Shown here piece by piece: positions 49,815-59,391 of a DNA stretch of 64,000 bases (its first letter is position 1; every line of letters begins with the position of its first letter). Made by a program: the position numbers and the translations under genes. Source of the stretch: Candidatus Sabulitectum sp. (GTDB taxonomy: Bacteria > Fermentibacterota > Fermentibacteria > Fermentibacterales > JCC-6); the NCBI GenBank assembly GCA_023139045.1, contig JAGLOJ010000082.1, positions 25,868-89,867 of the forward strand, written 5' to 3'. The notes beneath the pieces were generated by a model that did no database searches, had not been told where the DNA came from, and saw only the letters and a list, made by a program, of their open reading frames with translations.

Positions 49815-51683
49815 ATGGGAAGAACCATAGGAATCGACCTCGGAACAACAAACTCCTGCATCGCCTTCAGCGATGGCGGGCATCCCACTGTTATTCAATC
49901 CAAGAGTGGTTCGCGGGTAATGCCATCAGTTGTGGCATTCTCAGCTAAAGGAGAGAGGCTTGTAGGGCTTGTGGCAAGAAGACAGGCCATAACAAACCCA
50001 AAAAATACAGTGAACAGCATCAAACGGCTTATGGGGCGACGCTACGCTGAGGTTGCCAGCCATATCGACGATGTTTCATACGAAATTGTAGAGAACAGCA
50101 ACGGTGATGTTGCAGTACGAATTATGGATCGTGTTTACACACCACCGGAGATCTCTGCAATTATTCTGCAGCAGCTCAAGCTCACCGCAGAGGAATTCCT
50201 TGGTGAGGAGGTAACTGACGCGGTAATTACCGTTCCAGCTTACTTCAATGAGGTTCAGCGCCAGGCCACCAAGGCCGCCGGTAAGATTGCCGGTTTTAAC
50301 GTAAGAAGAGTTCTTAATGAACCAACTGCCGCAGCACTTGCATTTCTTGAACCCGAGAGCAGAAAGAAACTGGTTGTTTATGACTTCGGAGGGGGAACAT
50401 TCGATGTAAGCGTTCTCCAGGTTATTAACGGAGTTTTTGAAGTGAAGGCTACCCTCGGAGACACCAGTCTTGGTGGTGATGATCTTGATACAAAACTTGT
50501 TGAATGGATAATGAGTGAATTCAAATCAGAAACGGGTATAGATCTCACCAGAGACAATATTGCCCCCCAGAGGGTCAGAGAGGCTGCTGAACGAGCAAAG
50601 TGTGAGCTATCCATGACTCAGGAGACCGACATCAATCTGCCGTTCATTGCCACGGGAGAATCCGGTCCGGTTCATCTGGAGATAACAATCACCAGAAAGC
50701 TGTTTGAAGAACTCGCCGGTGATTTGATCAGAAAGACCATTCCACTCTGCAGGGATGCAGTTGAAGATGCTGGGATGAGGATTGAAGATCTTGACCATGT
50801 TGTTCTTGTAGGCGGATCCACCCGAATTCCACTGGTTCAGAAACTGGTGGAAGAGTTCTTTGGTAGAAAACCGGCCCAGTCGGTGAACCCCGATGAAGTG
50901 GTTGCTCTGGGTGCTGCTATTGAAAGTTCGGTTCTTACAGGTCAGCGGAAAGATCTTGTTCTTATTGATGTAACCCCGTTGACCCTTGGCGTGGAAACTC
51001 TTGGTGGTGTCCTGGCCCCGATTATTCGACGGAATAGCCCCATTCCAATCAGAAACAGTAGAATATTTACAACTGCAAGCGATAATCAATCTGTTGTTGG
51101 AGTGCATGTGGCCCAGGGTGAGAGGGAAATCATCGACGGAAACCGGAGTCTCGGTACTTTCGAGTTGCGTGGAATCACTTCAGCCAAGCGCGGAGAACCT
51201 CGTATTGAGGTTGTGTTTGAAATAGACGCCAGTGGAATTCTCAGTGTTTCAGCGAGGGATACAGCCACAGGGCAGGAGCAGCGCATCAAGGTTAATCCCA
51301 GCGGAGGCTTAAGCGGATCCGATATTGAAAGGCTTTGCAGAGAAGCCTCAGCCAACGCAGATGCAGACAAGATCAGGATGAAGTTTGTGAGCCTCAGGAA
51401 CGAGGCTGATGAAGTTATCTACCGGGTTTCCCGGTCACTCAAGATCGCCCGTGAGGAATTGGATAAGGAATCATGGGAAAAGCTGGAAACCGAGATGAAG
51501 AAGCTTAAGACTTTGCGTGACGGTGAAGATTCTCTTGCTCTGGAAAAAGCAATCGGCGAGGTGCGCCAGCTTAACAGTTCTGTTTCCAGGCTGGTTGAAG
51601 TATTTGAATCAGACGAAGAGAATGCCACATCAGAATTCCTTGATTCGATCTCAAAAGTTGAAGATGTGGATAAGTTACCGTAA
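49815..51683 (+). CDS. dnaK: Chaperone DnaK (Hsp70)
   Basis: 622 residues from the ATG at 49815 (GGAGGGTGG upstream). The ATPase domain starts GRTIGIDLGTTNSC and has VPAYFNEVQRQATKAAG, LNEPTAAALAF, YDFGGGTFDVS and LVGGSTRIPLVQ. The substrate domain includes DVTPLTLGVETLGG and the C-terminal helical lid. The family usually ends in a Gly-rich EEVK-like tail; this one ends in an acidic helical stretch (VFESDEENATSEFLDS) without a clear EEVD-type motif, as in many bacteria. It may be one of several DnaK paralogues, as no grpE or hrcA adjoins it. dnaJ follows 70 bases later. Confidence 0.96.
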   Translation: MGRTIGIDLGTTNSCIAFSDGGHPTVIQSKSGSRVMPSVVAFSAKGERLVGLVARRQAITNPKNTVNSIKRLMGRRYAEVASHIDDVSYEIVENSNGDVAVRIMDRVYTPPEISAIILQQLKLTAEEFLGEEVTDAVITVPAYFNEVQRQATKAAGKIAGFNVRRVLNEPTAAALAFLEPESRKKLVVYDFGGGTFDVSVLQVINGVFEVKATLGDTSLGGDDLDTKLVEWIMSEFKSETGIDLTRDNIAPQRVREAAERAKCELSMTQETDINLPFIATGESGPVHLEITITRKLFEELAGDLIRKTIPLCRDAVEDAGMRIEDLDHVVLVGGSTRIPLVQKLVEEFFGRKPAQSVNPDEVVALGAAIESSVLTGQRKDLVLIDVTPLTLGVETLGGVLAPIIRRNSPIPIRNSRIFTTASDNQSVVGVHVAQGEREIIDGNRSLGTFELRGITSAKRGEPRIEVVFEIDASGILSVSARDTATGQEQRIKVNPSGGLSGSDIERLCREASANADADKIRMKFVSLRNEADEVIYRVSRSLKIAREELDKESWEKLETEMKKLKTLRDGEDSLALEKAIGEVRQLNSSVSRLVEVFESDEENATSEFLDSISKVEDVDKLP

Positions 51684-51716
51684 TAAGTGTTTCTTACCGT
51701 GAGAGATAGCACAGTT

Positions 51717-51746
51717 TTGTTTTTATGGGCTTCCGGTTGTTATATT
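51717..51746 (+). promoter_or_regulatory. Possible promoter giving a leaderless dnaJ transcript
   Basis: TTGTTT, 18 bases, TATATT ends seven bases before the dnaJ ATG, placing the RNA start at or next to the A of ATG. No Shine-Dalgarno sequence is present before dnaJ, which agrees with leaderless translation. Confidence 0.4.
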
Positions 51747-51753
51747 TTGCGCT

Positions 51754-52839
51754 ATGAATCCATATGAAGTATTAGGCGTGGATCGAAGCGCGTCCGCCGA
51801 GGATATTAAAAAGGCCTATCGCACAGCTGCGATGAAGAATCATCCGGATCGTAACCCCGGAGATCACCAGGCAGAAGAGCGCTTCAAAAAGGTTGCAAGG
51901 GCTTATGAGGTACTCAGCGACCCTTCCAGAAGGGAAGCTTACGACCGTTATGGAACTACCGAAGATCCTGGTCCTTCTTCTGGAATGGGCGGGATGCATG
52001 ACATCTTCAGTGGTTTCGGGCTGGATGATGCCCTGCGGGCATTCATGGAGAATTTTGGTTTTTCTTCAGGAGGTTCCGGTCCCAGAGTAATTCACGGAGA
52101 AGATGTTACAGTAAGAGTCAATCTTGATCTGGAGGAGGCTGCACTTGGCGGTCGTCGGGAAATAGAGGTTGAGAGAAATGTTTCCTGCAGCGAATGCGCA
52201 GGAAGTGGTGCAGATAAAGCATCCGGCACAGAGAGTTGCAGACAGTGTAACGGCATGGGAAAGGTTTCTTCTATCAGGAATACCCTGCTTGGAAGTTTCC
52301 GAACGGTAAGCCAATGCCATGTGTGCGGGGGCAGGGGAACCATTCCCAGGAAGCTGTGCTCCAACTGCCGGGGCAGAGGGTACGAAAAAAAGAAATCCAC
52401 CATTTCTGTGGATCTTCCAGCGGGTCTTTCCAGGGGGCATTACATCAGGCTCAGAGGCCAGGGGCATCATCCCGGCCAGAGTGGAGTTCCCGGAGATCTC
52501 AAGCTTTTCATCAACAGCATTGACTATGGTCCGTTCGAACGCGAAGAGGACAATCTCGTTTATCCGCTGACAATTTCATATCCCCAGGCAGTTCTCGGGG
52601 GAGAATTCACCATACCGTTACCGGATGGTGATTCCCTGAAGATCAAGGTTGACACTGGAACCAGGGCCGGTACAAGATTTAAACAGAAGCACCATGGAAT
52701 GGGCAGACTGAACAGACGGGGCAGAGGTGATCTGCTGGTGGAGATTGATATTCACGTACCCGGAAAAGTGAAACGAAGCGAGAAGGAGCTTCTTAAGGAA
52801 CTTGAGGAATCCTCTTCATTCAAAGTCAAGAAAAATTAG
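51754..52839 (+). CDS. dnaJ: Co-chaperone DnaJ (Hsp40)
   Basis: 361 residues. The J domain (1-70) carries the HPD triad at 30-32 that triggers DnaK ATPase. A Gly/Ser-rich linker is followed by the zinc domain with four CxxCxGxG-type motifs ([32 protein letters not shown]) and two substrate-binding beta domains ([35 protein letters not shown]). Complete type A DnaJ. It lacks a ribosome site. It is followed two bases later by mutS2. Confidence 0.96.
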   Translation: MNPYEVLGVDRSASAEDIKKAYRTAAMKNHPDRNPGDHQAEERFKKVARAYEVLSDPSRREAYDRYGTTEDPGPSSGMGGMHDIFSGFGLDDALRAFMENFGFSSGGSGPRVIHGEDVTVRVNLDLEEAALGGRREIEVERNVSCSECAGSGADKASGTESCRQCNGMGKVSSIRNTLLGSFRTVSQCHVCGGRGTIPRKLCSNCRGRGYEKKKSTISVDLPAGLSRGHYIRLRGQGHHPGQSGVPGDLKLFINSIDYGPFEREEDNLVYPLTISYPQAVLGGEFTIPLPDGDSLKIKVDTGTRAGTRFKQKHHGMGRLNRRGRGDLLVEIDIHVPGKVKRSEKELLKELEESSSFKVKKN

Positions 52840-52841
52840 TA

Positions 52842-55157
52842 ATGCACCAATCACTGTATCGACTGGAATTTCACAGAATTCTTGAAATTGTCCAGAATTA
52901 TGCCGGCAGCAACGCTGGAAAAGAGCTTGTCTCCAACCTGCTGCCGGCAACCGACAGAGCAAGCGCACGGATTCTTGAAGATGAAACCCTCCATGCTTCT
53001 CAGCTAATCAGTGTTGGAATTGAACCTCCGGTTTCTAACTTGCAGGGTATCATCGAAGCGATGGAGTTTCTTGGTCGCGGAGCTATTGCTCTTGAGCCGA
53101 TTTACCTCAGAAGCGCCGGTGAGGCACTCTGCGACATGAAAGTTTTTTCAGAGAAAGCAACAAATTCTTCAGATTCAGTAGCAGGCATTCTTGATCTTCC
53201 AATCTCCGGGATTCCCCTGCTTGATAATCTTTCAAGAATGCTGATTCGTATTACAACAGCAGATGGAGAGCTTGCTTCAGATGCATCTCCTGAACTGAAG
53301 CGGTTATCCAGAAGAATACAATCTCTCCGTTCCTCACTCGCAGCAAGGCTGTCAACCATCTCATCCAGACTGGCGGGAATTGGAGTTCTCAGGGATTCTC
53401 CACCCTCAATAAGATCAGGAAGATATGTTCTTCCTGTTACCGCCGGAAAAAGAGGATCCGTGAAGGGTCTGATCCATGACAGGTCGGAAAGCGGAGCCAC
53501 ATTTTATATAGAACCAGCGGAACTTGTGGAAGCTGGGAATGAACTGCAGGAGGCCCTCCTTGACCTTCAGCAGGAGCGCAGACGGATTCTTCGGGAAGCC
53601 ACCATGGCTCTCAGAGAGCAGATTGAAGAGATTGAGAATGGAATTTCAATCTTGAGCGGTCTTGATTTTGTCTTTGCCCGGGCGCGATATCACATCCGGG
53701 AAGACACAGTATTTCCTGAAGAAGGGCAGTTGGACCTCAGGGATCTGGCACACCCCCTTCTTCCACGGGATACCGTGGTAAAAAGCAGAGTAAGACTTGC
53801 GGAAGGCTGGCGTGTTCTTGTAATCAGCGGGCCCAATGCCGGCGGCAAGAGTGTGCTTTTAAAGGCTCTGTCACTGGCTTCTGTTTGCAGCAGAAGCGGC
53901 CTTGGGGCTCATGCCGGCGATGCGTCATTCATGCCGTTTTTCAGTAAAGTCATGGTTTCCATGGGAGATAACCAGTCAATTGCCATGCACCTGAGTACAT
54001 ATTCTGCAAGGCTCTCCGAGCAGAGAGACATATTGTGGAGCGGCGACTCCGAGACTCTGGCCATTATAGATGAACCGGCAGCAGGAACCGATCCGGTTAC
54101 AGGTGCAGCTCTCGCTGCTGTTTTTCTTGAGGAACTGGCGGATTCCGGGGTCAGGGCCATTGTCAGTACTCATATGGGACAACTGAAGCTGCTGGCCAGA
54201 GAAAAACAGGGGTTTCACAACGCGTCCATGTCCTTCAATCCGGAGACCCTTACACCCGGCTTCAAATTCATCGCAGATATTCCGGGGGCATCCTGCACCC
54301 TGGAAGCCGCAGCAATCGCTGGTTTCCCGGAAGAAATGCTCAAAAAAGCATCCGATCTTGCAGGAGACTCATTCAGTCTTGACAGCCTTGTGGTAAGTCT
54401 CAGAGATCTGGAAGAGACACGCCAGAAGGAGCTTCATCGTCTTACCGAGGACAGAAAGCATGCCAGGAAGAGCAGAAAGTTCCTGGAAAAGCAGTTGAAA
54501 GAGACCAGAGATAATCTTGAAAAGAAGATAGATGCAGTTGATGAAGAAAAGATCAGGGCTCTAAAAAACATTCAATCAAAAGCGGATTCTCTCATGGTTT
54601 CCATTGCAAATTCTCCATCAGCCGGCGCGAGGCGGGATGCCAGGAGGAAACTCAGCGAAATGGCTGCCAGAGAAACACCGGCAGACAAATCCGGGAAGCA
54701 CAAAACATCCACCAGTGAAACGATTCCCACTATTCAGCCCGGTGATCATGTTCAGATTGAGGGATGGTCTGTTTCCGGTATTGTTGAGAAGGCAGGTCGA
54801 TCCAGCGTCATGGTTAGAATTGGTTCAATTCTTGTTAAAAAGAAATTGACCCAGTTGACCAAACTCGCTCCACCGGAAGAAAAACAGGTTGCTTCATCCG
54901 AGTACAAAGCGATCGAGGAGAATCCGGAAGCTGTTCTTCTGGGAATGACGGTTGACGAAGCCATTGCCGAGCTTGATATAAAGCTTGATAATTGTACTGC
55001 AATTGGTCTGAAAAGAATAAGGGTTGTACACGGAAAAGGACGATTGATGCAGGGAGTAACCGAGTGGCTCAGGCGTGATAAAAGGCTGAAAAGTGTGTCC
55101 ATTGCTTCGCCGGAAGAGGGCGGTACCGGAGCGTCCATCATAATACTTAAGGGGTAG
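52842..55157 (+). CDS. mutS2: MutS2 endonuclease/recombination suppressor
   Basis: 771 residues. MutS family II: no mismatch-recognition domain; instead a clamp and core region (1-300), the ATPase with Walker A GPNAGGKS at about 330 and Walker B LAIIDEPAAGTDP, a long charged coiled coil (about 520-600), then a KOW-like segment and a C-terminal Smr nuclease domain (LDNCTAIGLKRIRVVHGKGRLMQGV). It binds branched DNA and, in other bacteria, stalled or collided ribosomes, which it splits with the Smr end. The ATG lies two bases after the dnaJ stop; the region before it has no strong ribosome site, so translation is probably coupled. Confidence 0.95.
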   Translation: MHQSLYRLEFHRILEIVQNYAGSNAGKELVSNLLPATDRASARILEDETLHASQLISVGIEPPVSNLQGIIEAMEFLGRGAIALEPIYLRSAGEALCDMKVFSEKATNSSDSVAGILDLPISGIPLLDNLSRMLIRITTADGELASDASPELKRLSRRIQSLRSSLAARLSTISSRLAGIGVLRDSPPSIRSGRYVLPVTAGKRGSVKGLIHDRSESGATFYIEPAELVEAGNELQEALLDLQQERRRILREATMALREQIEEIENGISILSGLDFVFARARYHIREDTVFPEEGQLDLRDLAHPLLPRDTVVKSRVRLAEGWRVLVISGPNAGGKSVLLKALSLASVCSRSGLGAHAGDASFMPFFSKVMVSMGDNQSIAMHLSTYSARLSEQRDILWSGDSETLAIIDEPAAGTDPVTGAALAAVFLEELADSGVRAIVSTHMGQLKLLAREKQGFHNASMSFNPETLTPGFKFIADIPGASCTLEAAAIAGFPEEMLKKASDLAGDSFSLDSLVVSLRDLEETRQKELHRLTEDRKHARKSRKFLEKQLKETRDNLEKKIDAVDEEKIRALKNIQSKADSLMVSIANSPSAGARRDARRKLSEMAARETPADKSGKHKTSTSETIPTIQPGDHVQIEGWSVSGIVEKAGRSSVMVRIGSILVKKKLTQLTKLAPPEEKQVASSEYKAIEENPEAVLLGMTVDEAIAELDIKLDNCTAIGLKRIRVVHGKGRLMQGVTEWLRRDKRLKSVSIASPEEGGTGASIIILKG

Positions 55158-55163
55158 TTAACC

Positions 55164-56867
55164 GTGGCATTCAATCCCATTGATGTAGAGATGGTAAAGG
55201 ATTCCACGGACATAATCTCAACAATTCAGCGGTATGTGGAACTGAAGAGGTCAGGCAGTTCCTGGAAAGGGCTATGCCCGTTTCACAGAGAGAAAACTCC
55301 CAGCTTCTTCGTTTTTCCAGGCAGGAGTACATGGAAGTGCTTCGGGTGCGGAGAAGGTGGCGATGTAATCAGTTTTCTGATGAAGCACAGGAATCTAACA
55401 TTTCTGGAAGTTGTAGAGGATCTGGCTGAAGAAAGCGGTATTGCAATTGAAAGAACCGGAAGCAGGGCAGTCTCTGCGGGTACTTCCACCGGGCTGTTCG
55501 AAATAGTCACCGAGGCTCAGGAATTTTACAGGAATTGCTTTCGTGAGCCTGCTGGAAAAAAGGCACGGGAATACCTGCGACAGAGATTAATCGATGAGGA
55601 TGTTCTTGAAATCGGTATCGGATATGCACCAGGTGAAAATTCTCTTCTGGCACATCTCCGCAGCCGTAACTACTCAGTTTCCGTTATGAGTGAGGCGGGG
55701 CTTGTTATCACCGACAGAGGTGACCCGTATGACCGATTCAGAAAGCGGCTGACATTCCCTATTCGTGACAGAAGAGGAAGAGTTGTTTCCTTCGGTGCCC
55801 GGGGTTTTGGTGATGCAGTACCGAAGTATTTAAACGGGCCTGAGACGTCAATATACAGAAAAGGAACCTTTCTTTACGGCTACAGTACAGCGCAGAAAGG
55901 TGCCCGTGATACGGGTAAGGTTATTCTTGTGGAGGGATACTTTGACCATGCAAGACTGATTTCCATCGGCCTCACTGGAACTGTTGCAACAAGTGGAACT
56001 GCCCTCACTGAAAAACAGGCCAGAAACTTGAAGGGCATGTCCGACAATATATACATCTGCTACGATGGCGACTCTGCTGGCAGAAAGGCAGCAGTCAAAG
56101 CCGCTGAAACCCTTCTTGCGCAGGGAACATACCCGCTAATTGTCAGATTGCCGGGAGGTATGGATCCGGACGATTTCATCAGGGATAAGGGAAAGGAAGC
56201 TTTTGAACAGCTTATTGTCTCGGCTCTTGACCCTGTATCATTCTGCATCTCGCTTCTTGGGGGGAAAATACCGGAGGGACCTGGCAGAATTCAGGTAGCC
56301 AGACGACTTCTTGAAGTCGTCGCATCTTCTTCCAATCCATTGGTGGAGGAGGATCTTCAAAGGAAAGTTGAGAGATTCACCGGGTACTCGAGAACTGCAC
56401 TGGCAAAGTCGGGAGACGCAATCAGAGATTCAAAAATGCCTTCTGTACACAGGGGTAGAAGATCAAAGGGTGAGATAGGAAGCGGCGACAGAGGTATTCT
56501 GAGAGCAATTACCGCAGGTGGCCTTCTGGACAGAGAACTGATTAAATTTCTCAAAGACGAGGATATGACATCGGAGCGGGCTGTGACAATTCTAAAGGCC
56601 TTCAGGAAACAGATAGACCAGGGTTATTCAACTCTGATTTTCGGAGAGCTTTCCGAAGAAATTGCCAGTGATTGTGCTGATATAGTGGGTATTCTGGAAT
56701 CTGTTACATCCGGGGAGATCAGCACGTTAAAAACGGATATTGAAAGAAAGAGGAGGGAGATCCCCAGGCGCAGAGAGCTGCGCAGAGGGCTTGCCGGTGC
56801 TGGCTCTGAGGAGAAGGCAATAACTCTTGAAGAGCTTGCAGACGGTGGTGCGATCCATGAACGGTAG
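55164..56867 (+). CDS. dnaG: DNA primase DnaG
   Basis: 567 residues, GTG start. It makes RNA primers at the replication fork. The zinc-binding domain has the CHC2 ligands C38, H41, C59 and C62. The core follows with ARGFGDAVPKYLNGPET, and the TOPRIM fold carries ILVEGYFDHARL and the metal-binding ICYDGDSAGRKAA. The C-terminal third (about 400-567) is divergent; it should contain the helicase-binding region but shows no obvious signature. Slightly shorter than the ~600 residues of E. coli DnaG. The sigma factor gene starts inside its last 11 bases, the classic dnaG-rpoD order. Confidence 0.95.
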   Translation: MAFNPIDVEMVKDSTDIISTIQRYVELKRSGSSWKGLCPFHREKTPSFFVFPGRSTWKCFGCGEGGDVISFLMKHRNLTFLEVVEDLAEESGIAIERTGSRAVSAGTSTGLFEIVTEAQEFYRNCFREPAGKKAREYLRQRLIDEDVLEIGIGYAPGENSLLAHLRSRNYSVSVMSEAGLVITDRGDPYDRFRKRLTFPIRDRRGRVVSFGARGFGDAVPKYLNGPETSIYRKGTFLYGYSTAQKGARDTGKVILVEGYFDHARLISIGLTGTVATSGTALTEKQARNLKGMSDNIYICYDGDSAGRKAAVKAAETLLAQGTYPLIVRLPGGMDPDDFIRDKGKEAFEQLIVSALDPVSFCISLLGGKIPEGPGRIQVARRLLEVVASSSNPLVEEDLQRKVERFTGYSRTALAKSGDAIRDSKMPSVHRGRRSKGEIGSGDRGILRAITAGGLLDRELIKFLKDEDMTSERAVTILKAFRKQIDQGYSTLIFGELSEEIASDCADIVGILESVTSGEISTLKTDIERKRREIPRRRELRRGLAGAGSEEKAITLEELADGGAIHER

Positions 56868-57837
56868 AAAACCCGTATTCTCTGATACAAGGAAAAGTTT
56901 TCGATCGGTGGTTAATTCAGCAGAGGTTTCAAATAAAGAGAGAAGAAGTCAGCTTGCAGGAATTATCAACGGAACAAGGCAGAAGCTTCTGAACCTGCTG
57001 AATCTGCCTGAAGATCTAACGGGCAGGGGTGACTGGACTCTGGTGCAGAAGATAATCCATGGAGAACTTCCAAAGGTTGAGAATCCTGATGTCAAGGCTG
57101 AAGCTGACAAGTGTATTGACCTGCTTATGGATGCTGAAGCAGAACTGGTAGAGGGTAACCTCCGCCTTGTTCTTATGGTTGTAAGGCGATATGCCCGGGG
57201 TGCTACCGGTGCCCTGGAGGAAATGGATTTTGTCCAGGAGGGGTGTGAAGGGTTACTTGATGCAGTGAGGAGATTTGACTTTTCCGGTAATGGAGGGTTT
57301 CTTACATATGCACTGATCCGGATTAGAAAGAGAGTGATTCTAGCCATGGAGCGGCAGCACAGACTGGTGAGAATACCTTCACATGTGATCAGGAAAGGTA
57401 GATACCTCAAGGAGGTAATAGATGATTTTACCTCAGACAAGGGCAGATACCCCGCGCCTCATGAAATTGAGATTGAGACCGGTGGAGATATGGACTGGTC
57501 TATTCTGTTAAGTCTTTCAGAAACTGTCGATCCCATCCACAGCCCTGTGGGGGAAACTGGACTTTCTCTGGAAGAGCAGATTGCATCAAGCTGCATGAAA
57601 CCGGGATCAATTCCGCTTAACGAACTGGTGGAAGATGCTTTAAAAAGGCTGGACAAGAGAGCCAAGTTTGTTCTTGTCATGCGTTACGGCTTGCTGGATG
57701 GAGATATTCACAGACTTGCAGACATTGCAGAGGTTCTGGGGCTTTCAGTAGAAAGGACTCGACAGATTGAAAAAGCTTCCATTAAGGTACTTCGCGAAAA
57801 TTTCGGTGACTTTGATATTTCTGACTGGTTGCAGTAA
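56857..57837 (+). CDS. Sigma-70 family RNA polymerase sigma factor
   Basis: 326 residues from the ATG at 56857; a TTG at 56827 is in frame but less likely. Region 2 is present (NLRLVLMVVRRYARG...LEEMDFVQEGCEGLLDAVRRFDF), then region 3 and region 4 with a helix-turn-helix (IAEVLGLSVERTRQIEKASIKVLRE). The dnaG linkage suggests RpoD, but region 2.3-2.4 reads FLTYALIRIRKRV, where primary sigma factors have F-x-TYA-x-WWIRQ: both promoter-melting tryptophans and the -12-contacting Gln are replaced. It also lacks region 1.1. So it may be a group 2-type or lineage-specific factor rather than the housekeeping one. The next gene begins 71 bases inside its end. Confidence 0.85.
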   Translation: MNGRKPVFSDTRKSFRSVVNSAEVSNKERRSQLAGIINGTRQKLLNLLNLPEDLTGRGDWTLVQKIIHGELPKVENPDVKAEADKCIDLLMDAEAELVEGNLRLVLMVVRRYARGATGALEEMDFVQEGCEGLLDAVRRFDFSGNGGFLTYALIRIRKRVILAMERQHRLVRIPSHVIRKGRYLKEVIDDFTSDKGRYPAPHEIEIETGGDMDWSILLSLSETVDPIHSPVGETGLSLEEQIASSCMKPGSIPLNELVEDALKRLDKRAKFVLVMRYGLLDGDIHRLADIAEVLGLSVERTRQIEKASIKVLRENFGDFDISDWLQ

Positions 57838-58615
57838 GGAAAACAGTGCAGCACAAGCGGTTCAGAGTGAATCACTGGAATCGGATACTGCTGTTATTGT
57901 TTTCGGTCCGTCGCTCACGGAGATGTTTTACATTTCCGGAACCTGGGACAGGCTGGCCGGGGTTGACAGGTTTTCAATATGGCCTTCTCAGGCTTCCGAG
58001 TTAGCAGTGATTGGAGATTTTCTTGCCCCATCCCTGGAAATGATAACAGCTCTGGGCGCTACTTCAATACATGTTGTGGGAAGAAACCAGTCATTGCTCG
58101 ATCTGGCAGAAAGGCTTGATATTCCATGTTATCAGTATTCTTTTGATAGACTTGATGATGTTTATGAATCCTGCAACAGAATTGAGAACCTCTATCAGGA
58201 AGCGGATTTCACCGGTTTCAGAGATGAAATCGAGGTAACCCTGGATTCCCTGTCTGTTCTTTTTTCATACGACCCACCTGAGGTCATGATCGTTGTGTAT
58301 CTGAAGGGTGACGGCGCTATCAGTCTTGCGGGAATGGATACCTTCTACTTTGATATTCTGCAGGGTATGGGTTGTGCTCTAGCGGCCCCGGAGGCAGGCA
58401 GCTATCCTGCGGTGTCTGTAGAGGGGATTCTGGCAATTGCCCCTGACCGGGTGATAATTCTTGACCCGTACAACACAGGTGAGACTGCCCTTGATGCATG
58501 GAGAAGCAACGGGCTTGATGACTCAAATGTAACAGTTCTGTCAGGTGATCATGTTCTTATTCCGGGAGCACGGTTACAGGAACTCATTATCGGAATCGCA
58601 CAGTGTCTGAACTGA
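57767..58615 (+). CDS. Metal-chelate ABC transporter substrate-binding lipoprotein (BtuF/FhuD-like)
   Basis: 282 residues from the TTG at 57767, with AAAGGA nine bases upstream. This start gives a textbook lipoprotein signal (MKKLPLRYFAKIS..., lipobox FLTGC, C22), although these codons lie in another frame inside the sigma gene for 71 bases. The mature part fits periplasmic-binding-protein class III: VIVFGPSLTEMFYISGTWDRLAGVDRFSIWP at the start, VVGRNQSLLDLAERL in the middle, and IAPDRVIILDPYN near the end. It captures a corrinoid, haem or iron-siderophore complex and delivers it to the permease encoded downstream; the ligand cannot be told. It overlaps the ATPase gene by 13 bases. Confidence 0.85.
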   Translation: MKKLPLRYFAKISVTLIFLTGCSKENSAAQAVQSESLESDTAVIVFGPSLTEMFYISGTWDRLAGVDRFSIWPSQASELAVIGDFLAPSLEMITALGATSIHVVGRNQSLLDLAERLDIPCYQYSFDRLDDVYESCNRIENLYQEADFTGFRDEIEVTLDSLSVLFSYDPPEVMIVVYLKGDGAISLAGMDTFYFDILQGMGCALAAPEAGSYPAVSVEGILAIAPDRVIILDPYNTGETALDAWRSNGLDDSNVTVLSGDHVLIPGARLQELIIGIAQCLN

Positions 58616-59391
58616 TTTTCCAGGATTTTGGAGTGGGTTATTCTCCCGGCAGTGTGGCCGTTTCCGGTGTATCAATGAGGATTACAGGTGGAAGTGTAAC
58701 AGCAGTTATCGGACCCAATGGAAGCGGAAAGAGCACACTCCTTAAAGGCATTTTGTCTTTCCCGGGAGTTCACACCAGAGGATCGGTCACCCTTGATTCT
58801 CTTGATATTCACTCAATGAACAGAAGCGAGAGAGCCGGCAGAATTGCATATCTTCCGCAGTCTCCGCCTGTTCCAGCGGGTCTGACGGCAATTGAAACTG
58901 TACTTCTGGGGCGATTTCCCCACAGAAGTGCATGGTCTCGTGACTCTCTGGAGGATGTTAAAATAGCCCTTGACGCTTTAGAGATGGTTGGTGCAACCCA
59001 CCTTGCGGATAAATTTACAGATGAGATATCAGGAGGTGAAAACAGGCTGGTCAACCTTGCGGCAGTGCTTTCCCAGAAAACAGAAGTGATACTTCTTGAT
59101 GAACCAGGATCATCTCTGGATTACGGGCATGCAGTTCAATTGTGGAAACTTCTCGCCGATCTGGCTGAACGGGGAATGATCATTCTGGCCACAACCCACA
59201 GGATCGAAATGTCCGGCAACGCTTTTGACAAGGTTCTGCTTCTTTCTGAAGGCAAGTCACTGGCTTTCGGGGAACCGGAAGATGTATTCCTTTCAGGTGA
59301 TCTTCTTTCAAGAGTGTACAAAACACCCATGGAGGTCAGGCGGAGTTCGCCAGATGGAAGCTGGATTGTGTTTCCGGGGGTGTCTGTATGA
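58603..59391 (+). CDS. Metal-chelate ABC transporter ATPase (BtuD/FhuC-like)
   Basis: 262 residues, GTG start inside the end of the binding-protein gene. Walker A GPNGSGKST at 37-45, Q-loop YLPQSPPVPAG, signature ISGGE, Walker B VILLDEP, D-loop SSLD and switch His in ATTHRIE are all present. The signature's first residue is Ile in place of the usual Leu (LSGGE), a mild change. It powers uptake through the adjacent FecCD-type permease. It overlaps the permease gene by 4 bases (ATGA). Confidence 0.93.
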   Translation: MSELIFQDFGVGYSPGSVAVSGVSMRITGGSVTAVIGPNGSGKSTLLKGILSFPGVHTRGSVTLDSLDIHSMNRSERAGRIAYLPQSPPVPAGLTAIETVLLGRFPHRSAWSRDSLEDVKIALDALEMVGATHLADKFTDEISGGENRLVNLAAVLSQKTEVILLDEPGSSLDYGHAVQLWKLLADLAERGMIILATTHRIEMSGNAFDKVLLLSEGKSLAFGEPEDVFLSGDLLSRVYKTPMEVRRSSPDGSWIVFPGVSV

